Below, one piece after another: positions 7,677-15,757 of a stretch of 64,000 nucleotides of DNA. The DNA is taken from contig NZ_JAHKJW010000040.1 of assembly GCF_019710745.1 (NCBI RefSeq), forward strand, positions 1-64,000, in the 5' to 3' direction. The notes beneath the pieces are model-generated. The model did no database searches, was not told where the DNA came from, and saw only the letters and a list, made by a program, of their open reading frames with translations. How positions within the stretch are numbered: position 1 is the stretch's first letter; each line of letters starts with the position of its first letter. The DNA is from Streptomyces beigongshangae (lineage in GTDB: Bacteria; Actinomycetota; Actinomycetes; Streptomycetales; Streptomycetaceae). A program made the position numbers and the translations under genes.

Positions 7677-9632
7677 GTGAGCAACGAAAGCCTGGCCAAC
7701 CTGCTCAAGGAAGAACGCAGGTTCGCGCCGCCCGCAGACCTGGCCGCGAACGCCAACGTCACCGCGGAGGCGTACGAGCAGGCCAAGGCTGACAGGCTCG
7801 GCTTCTGGGCCGAGCAGGCCCGTCGGCTGACCTGGGCCACCGAGCCGACCGAGACCCTGGACTGGTCGAACCCGCCGTTCGCGAAGTGGTTCAAGGACGG
7901 GCAGCTCAACGTCGCGTACAACTGCGTGGACCGGCACGTCGAGGCCGGCCACGGCGACCGCGTCGCCATCCACTTCGAGGGCGAGCCCGGTGACAGCCGC
8001 ACCCTCACCTACGCCGACCTCAAGGACGAGGTCTCACGGGCCGCCAACGCCCTCACCGAGCTGGGCGTCGGGAAGGGCGACCGGGTCGCCGTGTACCTGC
8101 CGATGATCCCCGAGGCCGTCGTCGCGATGCTGGCCTGCGCCCGTATCGGCGCCGCGCACTCCGTGGTCTTCGGCGGCTTCTCCGCGGACGCCATCGCCAC
8201 GCGCATCCAGGACGCCGACGCCAAGCTGGTCATCACCGCGGACGGCGGCTACCGCCGCGGCAAGCCGGCCGCGCTCAAACCGGCCGTCGACGAGGCGGTC
8301 TCCCGGGTCGACGGTGTGGACAAGGTCCTCGTGGTGCGCCGCACGGGCCAGGAGGTCGCGTGGACCGAGGGCCGCGACATCTGGTGGCACGAGATCACGC
8401 AGAAGCAGTCCGCCGAGCACACGCCCGAGGCGTTCGACGCCGAGCAGCCGCTGTTCATCCTCTACACCTCGGGGACGACGGGCAAGCCGAAGGGCATCCT
8501 GCACACCTCCGGCGGCTACCTCACCCAGACCGCGTACACGCACCACTCCGTCTTCGACCTCAAGCCGGAGACCGACGTCTACTGGTGCACGGCCGACATC
8601 GGCTGGGTGACCGGGCACTCGTACATCACGTACGGACCGCTGGCGAACGGCGCGACCCAGGTGATGTACGAGGGCACGCCCGACACCCCGCACCAGGGGC
8701 GCTTCTGGGAGATCGTCCAGAAGTACGGCGTGACGATCCTCTACACCGCCCCGACGGCCATCCGTACGTTCATGAAGTGGGGCGACGACATCCCCGCGAA
8801 GTTCGACCTGTCGAGCCTGCGGGTCCTCGGCTCCGTCGGTGAGCCGATCAACCCCGAGGCGTGGATCTGGTACCGCAAGCACATCGGCGGCGACCGCACC
8901 CCGATCGTGGACACCTGGTGGCAGACCGAGACCGGCTCGATGATGATCTCGCCGCTGCCGGGCGTGACCGACACCAAGCCGGGGTCCGCGCAGCGGGCGC
9001 TGCCGGGCATCTCGGCGACGGTCGTCGACGACGAGGCGCGGGAGGTCCCCGACGGCGGTGGCGGCTACCTGGTGCTGACCGAGCCGTGGCCGTCGATGCT
9101 GCGCACCATCTGGGGCGACGACCAGCGGTTCGTCGACACGTACTGGTCGCGTTTCGAGGGCAAGTACTTCGCGGGCGACGGCGCCAAGAAGGACGACGAC
9201 GGCGACATCTGGCTGCTGGGCCGGGTGGACGACGTGATGCTCGTCTCCGGACACAACATCTCGACCACCGAGGTCGAGTCGGCGCTCGTCTCCCACCCGT
9301 CGGTCGCCGAGGCGGCCGTCGTGGGCGCGGCCGACGAGACGACCGGCCAGTCGATCGTGGCCTTCGTGATCCTGCGCGGTTCGGCGTCGGAGACCGAGAC
9401 CCTCGTGGGCGAGCTGCGCGACCACGTCGGTAAGACCCTCGGCCCGATCGCCAAGCCGAAGCGGATCCTGCCGGTGGCCGAGCTGCCCAAGACCCGTTCC
9501 GGCAAGATCATGCGTCGGCTGCTGCGCGACGTCGCGGAGAACCGCCAGCTGGGTGATGTCACCACCCTCACCGACTCCACGGTGATGGACCTCATCCAGA
9601 CGAAGCTCCCCGCGGCGCCCAGCGAGGACTGA
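7677..9632 (+). CDS. acsA: Acetyl-CoA synthetase
   Basis: The 651-residue protein has the standard length for AMP-forming acetyl-CoA synthetase, which activates acetate to acetyl-CoA through acetyl-AMP in the cytoplasm. The adenylate-forming signature YTSGTTGKPKG, the hinge region GRVDDVMLVSGHN and the C-terminal PKTRSGKIMRR are all intact. The lysine in that last motif is the known site of inhibitory acetylation in this family. The GTG start at 7677 is chosen because AAAGGGAG precedes it at good spacing; the in-frame ATG/GTG codons from 7635 lack one. It stands alone between two hairpins and is probably monocistronic. Confidence 0.95.
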   Translation: MSNESLANLLKEERRFAPPADLAANANVTAEAYEQAKADRLGFWAEQARRLTWATEPTETLDWSNPPFAKWFKDGQLNVAYNCVDRHVEAGHGDRVAIHFEGEPGDSRTLTYADLKDEVSRAANALTELGVGKGDRVAVYLPMIPEAVVAMLACARIGAAHSVVFGGFSADAIATRIQDADAKLVITADGGYRRGKPAALKPAVDEAVSRVDGVDKVLVVRRTGQEVAWTEGRDIWWHEITQKQSAEHTPEAFDAEQPLFILYTSGTTGKPKGILHTSGGYLTQTAYTHHSVFDLKPETDVYWCTADIGWVTGHSYITYGPLANGATQVMYEGTPDTPHQGRFWEIVQKYGVTILYTAPTAIRTFMKWGDDIPAKFDLSSLRVLGSVGEPINPEAWIWYRKHIGGDRTPIVDTWWQTETGSMMISPLPGVTDTKPGSAQRALPGISATVVDDEAREVPDGGGGYLVLTEPWPSMLRTIWGDDQRFVDTYWSRFEGKYFAGDGAKKDDDGDIWLLGRVDDVMLVSGHNISTTEVESALVSHPSVAEAAVVGAADETTGQSIVAFVILRGSASETETLVGELRDHVGKTLGPIAKPKRILPVAELPKTRSGKIMRRLLRDVAENRQLGDVTTLTDSTVMDLIQTKLPAAPSED

Positions 9633-9639
9633 GGACCGA

Positions 9640-9690
9640 CGCGCGGCGCGCAGCACACGACGCGCGGCACACGACGCGCGGCACACGGGG
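9640..9690. repeat. 14-bp tandem repeat after acsA
   Basis: The unit CACACGACGCGCGG occurs twice in tandem with a partial third copy just after the acsA stop codon. Its function is unknown. Confidence 0.6.
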
Positions 9691-9701
9691 AAACGGTTCC
9701 C

Positions 9702-9740
9702 GCAGGGGCACCCGGCAGCGAACACGCCGGGTGCCCCTGC
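9702..9740. terminator. acsA terminator hairpin
   Basis: Perfect 15-bp arms (GCAGGGGCACCCGGC and complement) flank a 9-nt loop 70 bp after the acsA stop codon. The rest of the gap to nhaA (9741-9961) has no other clear structure. Confidence 0.8.
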
Positions 9741-9961
9741 CGCGTCCGCTCCCTGGGCGGGAAGCCCGGCCGGCCATGTCGTGGGTAAGCTGGGGAGCGC
9801 GCGTCAGCAGCGCAGCGTCAGCCGGTCGGCGCGTCACCACGTCGACCGCGGCAAATGACAAACGACCTCCGAACTCTCGGCGAGTTCGGGGATCTTCATA
9901 GGTGCGCCGGGAAGTCTGGTCGGCATGTGATCAGTCCTGCCCACCGACCGGAGGCCGCCCC

Positions 9962-11497
9962 GTGTCCGCGCCCACCCCTTCCCCGCCCCCCGCTCCCGGC
10001 CCGGAACACCGGTCCGCCGAGGACCGGTCCGCCAAGGACCGGTCCACCGAGCACCAGTCCACCGAGCACCAGTCCACCGAAGACAGGTCCGCCGAAGACC
10101 GTCGGTCCGCCGAGGACCGCAAGGCCCTCGGACGGCTCTCGCTTCCCGAACGCACCTCCGTCGCGGACGCGCTGCGCACCGAGACGGTCGGCGGCGTCCT
10201 CCTGCTCGTCGCCGCCGTCGCCGCGCTGATCTGGGCGAACACCCCGGTCCGGGAGAGTTACGAGTCCGTCCGGGACTTCCACTTCGGACCCGCCGCACTC
10301 GGCCTGGACCTCTCCGTCGAGCACTGGGCCGCCGACGGCCTCCTCGCGGTCTTCTTCTTCGTCGCCGGCGTGGAACTCAAGCGCGAACTGGTCGACGGCG
10401 ACCTCAAGGACCCGCGGGCCGCCGTGCTCCCCGTCGTCGCCGCGCTCTGCGGGATGGCCGTGCCCGCGCTGGTCTACACCCTGGTCGGCGTCACCGGCGG
10501 CGGCTCGCTCGCCGGCTGGGCCGTACCCACCGCCACCGACATCGCCTTCGCGCTCGCCGTCCTCGCCGTCCTCGGCACCTCGCTGCCGAGCGCCCTGCGC
10601 GCCTTCCTCCTCACGCTCGCCGTCGTCGACGACCTCTTCGCCATCCTGATCATCGCGGTCTTCTTCACCGACGGCCTGGACTTCGCCGCGCTCGGCGGCG
10701 CCGCCGCCGCCCTCGCCGTCTTCTGGCTGCTGCTCAGGAAGGGCGTACGCGGCTGGTACGTGTACGTGCCGCTCGCCCTGGTCGTATGGGGCCTGATGTA
10801 CAACAGCGGTGTCCACGCCACCGTCGCGGGCGTCGCGATGGGGCTGATGCTGCGCTGCACCACCCGCAGGGACGAAGGCGAGGAGCACTCGCCCGGCGAA
10901 CGCGTCGCCCATCTCGTACGCCCCCTGTCGGCCGGCCTCGCCGTGCCGCTGTTCGCCCTGTTCAGCGCCGGGGTCGGGGTGTCGGGCAGCGCGCTCGGCA
11001 ACGTGTTCACCCAGCCGGAGACGCTCGGGGTGGTGCTCGGTCTCGTCGTCGGCAAGACCGTCGGGGTCTTCGGCGGTACGTGGCTGGCGGTCCGCTTCAC
11101 ACGGGCGTCGCTCTCCGACGACCTCGCCTGGCCGGACGTCTTCGCGGTGGCCTCGCTCGCGGGCATCGGCTTCACCGTGTCGCTGCTCATCGGCGAGCTC
11201 GCCTTCACGGACGACCCGTCGCTCACCGACGGGGTCAAGGCCGCCGTGCTGACGGGCTCCCTGATCGCGACCGTCCTGTCGGGCGTGCTGCTGAAGGTGC
11301 GCAACACCAGGTACCGCAGGCTGTGGGAGACCGAGGAGCGCGACGAGGACCACTCCGGGGTCCCCGACGTGTACGAGCAGGACGACCCCGGCTACCACCT
11401 GCGCATGGCCGAGATCTACGAGCGCAAGGCCGCCGAACACCGAAGGCTTGCCGAAGTGACGGGCGGGGCAGGCGAGGAGCACGACGGTCCGGCATGA
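9962..11497 (+). CDS. nhaA: NhaA-type Na+/H+ antiporter
   Basis: A 511-residue integral membrane protein of the NhaA family, which exchanges internal Na+ for external H+ for pH and salt homeostasis. The two family hallmarks are present: ATDIAFALAVLAVLG, corresponding to the region of E. coli Asp133, and VVDD, corresponding to Asp163/164. Extra features are a hydrophilic N-terminal tail of about 50 residues made of repeated SAEDR/STEHQ units and a charged C-terminal tail. The GTG start at 9962 has GGAGG 7 bp upstream; the longer frame from 9902 has no such site. The next gene begins 137 bp downstream. Confidence 0.93.
   Translation: MSAPTPSPPPAPGPEHRSAEDRSAKDRSTEHQSTEHQSTEDRSAEDRRSAEDRKALGRLSLPERTSVADALRTETVGGVLLLVAAVAALIWANTPVRESYESVRDFHFGPAALGLDLSVEHWAADGLLAVFFFVAGVELKRELVDGDLKDPRAAVLPVVAALCGMAVPALVYTLVGVTGGGSLAGWAVPTATDIAFALAVLAVLGTSLPSALRAFLLTLAVVDDLFAILIIAVFFTDGLDFAALGGAAAALAVFWLLLRKGVRGWYVYVPLALVVWGLMYNSGVHATVAGVAMGLMLRCTTRRDEGEEHSPGERVAHLVRPLSAGLAVPLFALFSAGVGVSGSALGNVFTQPETLGVVLGLVVGKTVGVFGGTWLAVRFTRASLSDDLAWPDVFAVASLAGIGFTVSLLIGELAFTDDPSLTDGVKAAVLTGSLIATVLSGVLLKVRNTRYRRLWETEERDEDHSGVPDVYEQDDPGYHLRMAEIYERKAAEHRRLAEVTGGAGEEHDGPA
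10011..10125 (+). repeat. In-frame low-complexity repeat in nhaA
   Basis: Tandem 15-bp-type units (variants of CACCGAGCACCAGTC and GCCGAGGACCGGTC) encode the SAEDR/STEHQ repeats of the NhaA N-terminal tail. Such arrays can change length by slippage in multiples of five codons without breaking the frame. Confidence 0.7.
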
Positions 11498-11634
11498 TCT
11501 GACACACACGGTCCGAAACGTACGGCCCGGCGGGGCAGCACAAACGCACTGCACCGACCGACAACACGGACCGGCAGCACAGACCGACAGCACAGACGAC
11601 AAGACAACGGCGACAAGACAACAGGGAGAACGCG

Positions 11635-12123
11635 ATGAGCGCACCCGACGGCAGCCCGGTCGGCGCCGAACGCAGCATCGGCCAGCTGGTCGCCTCGGCG
11701 ACGACCGAGATGTCCGCGCTGGTGCATGACGAGATCGCACTGGCGAAGGCGCAGCTCAAGCATGACGTCAAGCGCGGAGCGGTGGGCGGCGGCGCGTTCA
11801 GCGCGGCCGGCGCGGTACTGATCTTCTCCCTGCCGATGCTGAGCTTCGCCCTGGCGTACGGCATCCGCACCTGGAGCGACTGGAACCTGGCCGTCTGCTT
11901 CCTGCTGTCCTTCGCCGCGAACGTGCTGGTCGCCGCGGCGCTCGCGCTGCTCGGCGTGGTCTTCGCGAAGAAGGCCAAGAAGGGGAAGGGCCCCCAGAAG
12001 ACCGCGGCCTCGGTCAAGGAATCGGCAGCCGTACTGCAGAACGTGAAGCCGCACCCCCGCCAGGTGACCTCCGCGGACCGGGTCGGTGACGGAATCGAGG
12101 TTGTGGCACGCTCGTCCTCATGA
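11635..12123 (+). CDS. Hol-X family (actinobacterial holin-X) membrane protein
   Basis: This 162-residue protein has a short polar N terminus with an amphipathic stretch (residues about 15-45), then two close transmembrane helices and a Lys-rich cytosolic tail. That matches the actinobacterial holin-X family (Pfam Phage_holin_3_6 type). Despite the name these are chromosomal housekeeping-type membrane proteins of unknown role, not evidence of a prophage. A GGGAGA site precedes the ATG. The stop overlaps the next start by ATGA, so it is translationally coupled to the alpha/beta hydrolase. The 11498-11634 gap contains degenerate GACCGACAGCACA-type repeats. Confidence 0.85.
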   Translation: MSAPDGSPVGAERSIGQLVASATTEMSALVHDEIALAKAQLKHDVKRGAVGGGAFSAAGAVLIFSLPMLSFALAYGIRTWSDWNLAVCFLLSFAANVLVAAALALLGVVFAKKAKKGKGPQKTAASVKESAAVLQNVKPHPRQVTSADRVGDGIEVVARSSS

Positions 12124-13085
12124 CGGGCTCCTCCACCCCTGCGGGGCAGGCACCACCGGCTCAACCCACCTCTGTCGTACGGCTCGACGTGCCCGGTGCG
12201 AAAGAGGTGATCCACCGGGACGTCGCCGCGAACGGCGCGCGCTTCCACATCGCGGAGATGGGTGAGGGGCCGCTGGTCCTGCTGTTGCACGGTTTCCCGC
12301 AGTTCTGGTGGGCCTGGCGGCATCAGCTGGTGGCGCTCTCCGAGGCGGGCTTCCGCGCGGTCGCGATGGATCTGCGGGGCGTCGGCGGCAGCGACCGCAC
12401 CCCGCGCGGCTACGACCCCGCGAACCTGGCGCTCGACATCACCGGGGTCGTACGGTCCCTCGGGGAGCCCGACGCCGCGCTCGTCGGCCATGACCTCGGC
12501 GGCTATCTGGCGTGGACGGCCGCCGTGATGCGCCCCAAGCTGGTGCGCCGGCTCGCCGTCTCCTCGATGCCCCATCCCCGGCGCTGGCGTTCGGCGATGC
12601 TCTCGGACATGAAGCAGACCGCCGCCGGTTCGTACGTCTGGGGCTTCCAGCGGCCCTGGCTCCCGGAGCGCCGGCTGATCGCCGACGGGGGCGCCCTGGT
12701 CGGCCGGCTCATCCGGGACTGGTCGGGGCCGCAGCTGCCGGACGACGACGTCGTGGAGACGTACCGGCGGGCGATGCTCATCCCCTCGACCGCGCACTGC
12801 GCGGTCGAGCCCTACCGGTGGATGGTGCGTTCGATGGCCCGCCCCGACGGCATCCAGTTCAACCGGCGCATGAAGCGGCCGGTGCGGGTGCCGACGCTGC
12901 ATCTGCACGGTTCGCTCGACCCGGTGATGCGTACGCGGAGCGCGGCGGGCTCCGGGGAGTACGTCGAAGCGCCGTATCGCTGGCGGCTGTTCGACGGGCT
13001 CGGGCACTTCCCGCACGAGGAGGACCCGGCGGCGTTCTCCACCGAACTGGTGAACTGGCTGAAGGACCCCGAGCCGGACCGCTGA
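12120..13085 (+). CDS. Alpha/beta hydrolase, epoxide-hydrolase-like
   Basis: The 321-residue protein carries the epoxide hydrolase/haloalkane dehalogenase pattern of the alpha/beta fold. It has an HGFPQFWWAWR oxyanion-side loop, the nucleophile Asp in GHDLGG, a late Asp in HGSLDPV and the catalytic His in GLGHFPHEEDP. An Asp rather than Ser at the nucleophile elbow favours epoxide hydrolysis over ester hydrolysis. It appears cytoplasmic, with no signal peptide. It overlaps the Hol-X gene by 4 bp and is probably cotranscribed with it. The physiological substrate is unknown. Confidence 0.87.
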   Translation: MTGSSTPAGQAPPAQPTSVVRLDVPGAKEVIHRDVAANGARFHIAEMGEGPLVLLLHGFPQFWWAWRHQLVALSEAGFRAVAMDLRGVGGSDRTPRGYDPANLALDITGVVRSLGEPDAALVGHDLGGYLAWTAAVMRPKLVRRLAVSSMPHPRRWRSAMLSDMKQTAAGSYVWGFQRPWLPERRLIADGGALVGRLIRDWSGPQLPDDDVVETYRRAMLIPSTAHCAVEPYRWMVRSMARPDGIQFNRRMKRPVRVPTLHLHGSLDPVMRTRSAAGSGEYVEAPYRWRLFDGLGHFPHEEDPAAFSTELVNWLKDPEPDR

Positions 13086-13169
13086 GACACGCACCGCAGG
13101 TCCGACGGGTGCTCGCAGGGCCTGTCGCACCGTGCGCCACACACGTCCCAGGAACGCCTGTTCCACGGC

Positions 13170-13198
13170 CGCCAATTGCCCGCCGCATACGCCAATTG
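13170..13198. promoter_or_regulatory. Two CGCCAATTG direct repeats 20 bp apart
   Basis: CGCCAATTG occurs at 13170-13178 and 13190-13198, start to start 20 bp, about two helical turns, so both copies lie on the same DNA face. They sit 51-79 bp upstream of the small open frame at 13249. A paired activator or repressor site is possible. Confidence 0.35.
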
Positions 13199-13248
13199 AG
13201 GAGCGTGAGGGCGGTTATCGACCTTGGGGCGGGGGCAGACGTCGGGGT

Positions 13249-13428
13249 ATGGGCTGGACGCACGACTACAGTGACGTAGCACGCAACCGCCGCTCGATCG
13301 GCGGGCTGATCTCCCATCAGAGGGGTGCCCCGCAGATGCAGGGCGCCGATCCTCGACTGGGGATCCCGCGTATTCTGAGGCGCCGGGCCCGCTGGGTCTC
13401 GGCCCGCCTGCGTCATCCCCGCGGCTGA
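13249..13428 (+). CDS. Possible small basic protein of 59 residues
   Basis: The frame starts ATGGGCTGG (MGWTHDYSDVARNRR) and ends in an Arg-rich segment (RRRARWVSARLRHPRG). It is strongly basic, with no transmembrane segment or known domain. It sits in a 514-bp gap between convergent genes, behind the CAATTG direct repeats, which raises the chance that it is real. The ribosome binding site is a plain G run. The longer frame from 13132 shows no family resemblance. Confidence 0.35.
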   Translation: MGWTHDYSDVARNRRSIGGLISHQRGAPQMQGADPRLGIPRILRRRARWVSARLRHPRG

Positions 13429-13523
13429 GCCGCCGGGAAACCTTCATCCGCGTGACCCTGGCGGCCGGCGTCCTGCCGGGCCCGTCCGCCGGGTCCTTCC
13501 GCGGGCCCTTCCGCTCCGAGGTT

Positions 13524-13560
13524 TTCCACTCCGGGGTCTTCCACTCCGGGGTCTTCCACC
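13524..13560. repeat. 15-bp tandem repeat TTCCACTCCGGGGTC
   Basis: Two full copies and the start of a third lie just downstream of the minus-strand protease gene. A short hairpin (GACCTG-6-CAGGTC, 13569-13586) between the array and the gene end may act as its terminator. Confidence 0.6.
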
Positions 13561-13599
13561 CGCTCCAAGACCTGCTGGTTCAGGTCCTGTCGGTTCGGG

Positions 13600-14799
13600 C
13601 TAGAGCGCGCAGCTGTCGCTGTCCACCTGCTGGTTGGCGCTGCGGCCCTCGACGATGTCCTCCCGGACCTCCTCCACGGTGAGCGCGTACCCCGTGTCGG
13701 GGTCGTCGAGGGACTTCGCGAACACCACGCCGTACACCTCGCCGTCCGGGGTGAGCAGCGGGCCGCCGGAGTTGCCCTGACGCACCGTCGCGAAGAGCGA
13801 GTACACCCCCCGCCGCACGGTGCCCCGGTGGTAGATGTCCGGACCGTTGGCGGTGATGGGGCCGCGCACGCGCGCCGCGTTGACCGTGTACGAGCCGTTC
13901 TCCGGGAAGCCCGCGACGATCGCGCCGTCCCCCGCGGCCGCCTCGCGGGAGGCGAACCGCAGGACGGGCGCCCGCAGTTCCGGCACGTCGAGCACGGCGA
14001 TGTCGCGCTCCCAGTCGTAGAGCACGACCTTCGCGGCGTACCGCCTGCCCTCGCCGCCTATCTGTACGTACGGCTCGTCCACGCCGCCCACCACGTGGGC
14101 GTTGGTCATCACGCGGCGCTGGCCGAAGACGAAACCGGTGCCTTCGAGGACCTTGCCGCAACTCTGGGCGGTACCGGTGACCTTGACGATCGAGCGCTGG
14201 GCCCGGACCGCGACCCGACTGGACGCGAGGGCCGGGTCGGGCGGGTCCACCTCGTTGATCTGCTCGTCCGAGAAAGGGCTGAAGACCTGCGGGAAGCCGT
14301 TCTGGGCGAGGACCGACGAGAAGTCGTCGAACCAGGTGTTGGCCTGGTCGGGCAGCGTGCCCGCCACCCCGTGCAGCACCTTGGACTCGCGGACCTCCCT
14401 GCCGAGCGTCGGCAGTGTCGTACCGGCGAGGGCCGAACCGATCAGCCAGGCGACCAGGAGCATCGCCACGACGTTGACGAGGGCGCCGCCCGTGGCGTCC
14501 AGGGCGCGCGCCGGCGACCAGGTGATGTACCGGCGCAGTTTGTTGCCGAGGTGGGTGGTGAGGGCCTGGCCGATCGAGGCACAGACGATCACCACGACCA
14601 CGGCGACGACGGCGGCGGTCGTACTCACCTTCGCGCCGTCGGTCACCGCGTCCCAGACGACGGGCAGGAGGTAGACGGCGACGAGGCCGCCGCCCAGGAA
14701 CCCGGTCACCGACAGGATGCCGACGACGAACCCCTGGCGATAGCCCACGATCGCGAACCACACGGCGGCGACCACCAACAGGATGTCCAGCACGTTCAC
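13600..14799 (-). CDS. Membrane serine protease with CvpA domain (MarP-like)
   Basis: A 399-residue protein with an N-terminal CvpA/colicin-V-production-type domain of four transmembrane helices, a linker and a C-terminal trypsin-like protease domain facing outward. The catalytic triad is visible: His in TNAHVVGG, Asp in DWERDIAVLDV and Ser in RQGNSGGPL. This is the architecture of mycobacterial MarP (Rv3671c), a periplasmic protease needed for acid and oxidative stress resistance. An analogous envelope-stress role here is inference. The start is the GTG at 14799 (VNVLDILL), right at the first helix, with a GAGG site. Upstream in-frame residues are unlike the family. Confidence 0.9.
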   Translation of the reverse strand: MNVLDILLVVAAVWFAIVGYRQGFVVGILSVTGFLGGGLVAVYLLPVVWDAVTDGAKVSTTAAVVAVVVVIVCASIGQALTTHLGNKLRRYITWSPARALDATGGALVNVVAMLLVAWLIGSALAGTTLPTLGREVRESKVLHGVAGTLPDQANTWFDDFSSVLAQNGFPQVFSPFSDEQINEVDPPDPALASSRVAVRAQRSIVKVTGTAQSCGKVLEGTGFVFGQRRVMTNAHVVGGVDEPYVQIGGEGRRYAAKVVLYDWERDIAVLDVPELRAPVLRFASREAAAGDGAIVAGFPENGSYTVNAARVRGPITANGPDIYHRGTVRRGVYSLFATVRQGNSGGPLLTPDGEVYGVVFAKSLDDPDTGYALTVEEVREDIVEGRSANQQVDSDSCAL

Positions 14800-14919
14800 T
14801 GCTTCGAGCCTCGCCTCGTCACTTTGCGGTAGCCACGTCCTGGCCGGGGGTGCGGCCCGCCGCACGGCGGCAGGGGGGCACGGGACCTCCCGGGAAGACA
14901 CGGCGCAGGTGCCACCCTG

Positions 14920-15705
14920 TCATGCGCGCCAGTCGAGCGGGACCTGCCTGTCGCGGTCCCAGGGACGCTCCCAGCCGGCGTAGTGGAGCAGGCGGTCGAT
15001 GATGCCGGCCGTGAAGCCCCACACCAGGGCGGATTCGACCAGGAATGCCGGACCCCGGTGACCCATGGGGTGGACCGCGGTCGCGCGGTTGGCGGAATCC
15101 GTGAGATCCGCCACGGGAACGGTGAAGACCCGCGCGGTCTCGTTCGGGTCGACCGCGCCGACCGGGGTCGGCTCGCGCCACCAGCCGAGGACCGGGGTGA
15201 CCACGAAGTGGCTCACCGGGATGTAGAGCTTCGGGAGCACGCCGAAGAGCTGGACACCGCGGGGGTCGAGTCCGGTCTCCTCCTCGGCCTCGCGGAGCGC
15301 GGCCCGCAGCGGTCCGTCGTCCGCCGGGTCGCCGTCCTCCGGGTCGAGGGCGCCGCCCGGGAACGACGGCTGCCCCGCGTGCGATCTGAGCGAGGTGGCG
15401 CGCTCCATGAGCAGCAGCTCGGGGCCGCGCTCGCCCTCGCCGAAGAGGACCAGCACGGCCGACTGGCGTCCCGTGCCGTCCTCGGGCGGCAGGAAGCGGC
15501 TCAGCTGGCGGGGGCGGACCGTCTCGACGGCGCGCACCACCGGGTCCAGCCAGCCGGGCAGCCCGACCGTGCTCAGGACCGGGCCGTCCTGCGGCGTGCC
15601 GCGCCTGCCGTCTGCGGCGCACCCGTCCTTTATGTCGTACTCATCCTGTATGTCGTACTCGCCTTGCGTCTCGTACCTGTCGTGCGTGTGGCTCGCGCGC
15701 GTCAT
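14920..15705 (-). CDS. NUDIX hydrolase, CoA pyrophosphatase type
   Basis: The protein (261 residues from 15705) contains the extended signature LLMERATSLRSHAGQPSFPGG followed by the NUDIX helix REAEEETGL. The sequence before the box is the UPF0035 motif that marks CoA and acyl-CoA pyrophosphatases, which hydrolyse CoA to phosphopantetheine and 3',5'-ADP. The N terminus carries a short repeat of YDIxDE units whose need is unclear, so the true start could lie further in. A GGGGGTGG site precedes the ATG at 15705. It follows nth by 52 bp in the same orientation and is probably cotranscribed. Confidence 0.87.
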   Translation of the reverse strand: MTRASHTHDRYETQGEYDIQDEYDIKDGCAADGRRGTPQDGPVLSTVGLPGWLDPVVRAVETVRPRQLSRFLPPEDGTGRQSAVLVLFGEGERGPELLLMERATSLRSHAGQPSFPGGALDPEDGDPADDGPLRAALREAEEETGLDPRGVQLFGVLPKLYIPVSHFVVTPVLGWWREPTPVGAVDPNETARVFTVPVADLTDSANRATAVHPMGHRGPAFLVESALVWGFTAGIIDRLLHYAGWERPWDRDRQVPLDWRA

Positions 15706-15757
15706 CGCCACCCCCGTTCTGCTGCTCTCAACGCCCCCGGTGCCGAGGATCGTTCCG

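Noticed and set aside
9896..11740. 614-codon minus-strand open frame opposite nhaA
   Set aside because: Shadow frame. nhaA on the other strand has complete family motifs and the right start.
11635..12123. Holin-like gene as evidence of a prophage
   Set aside because: The actinobacterial holin-X family is chromosomal, and no endolysin, capsid or integrase gene is beside it.
11235..13175. 646-codon minus-strand open frame
   Set aside because: Spans three real plus-strand genes and the gaps between them, with no domain-like sequence.
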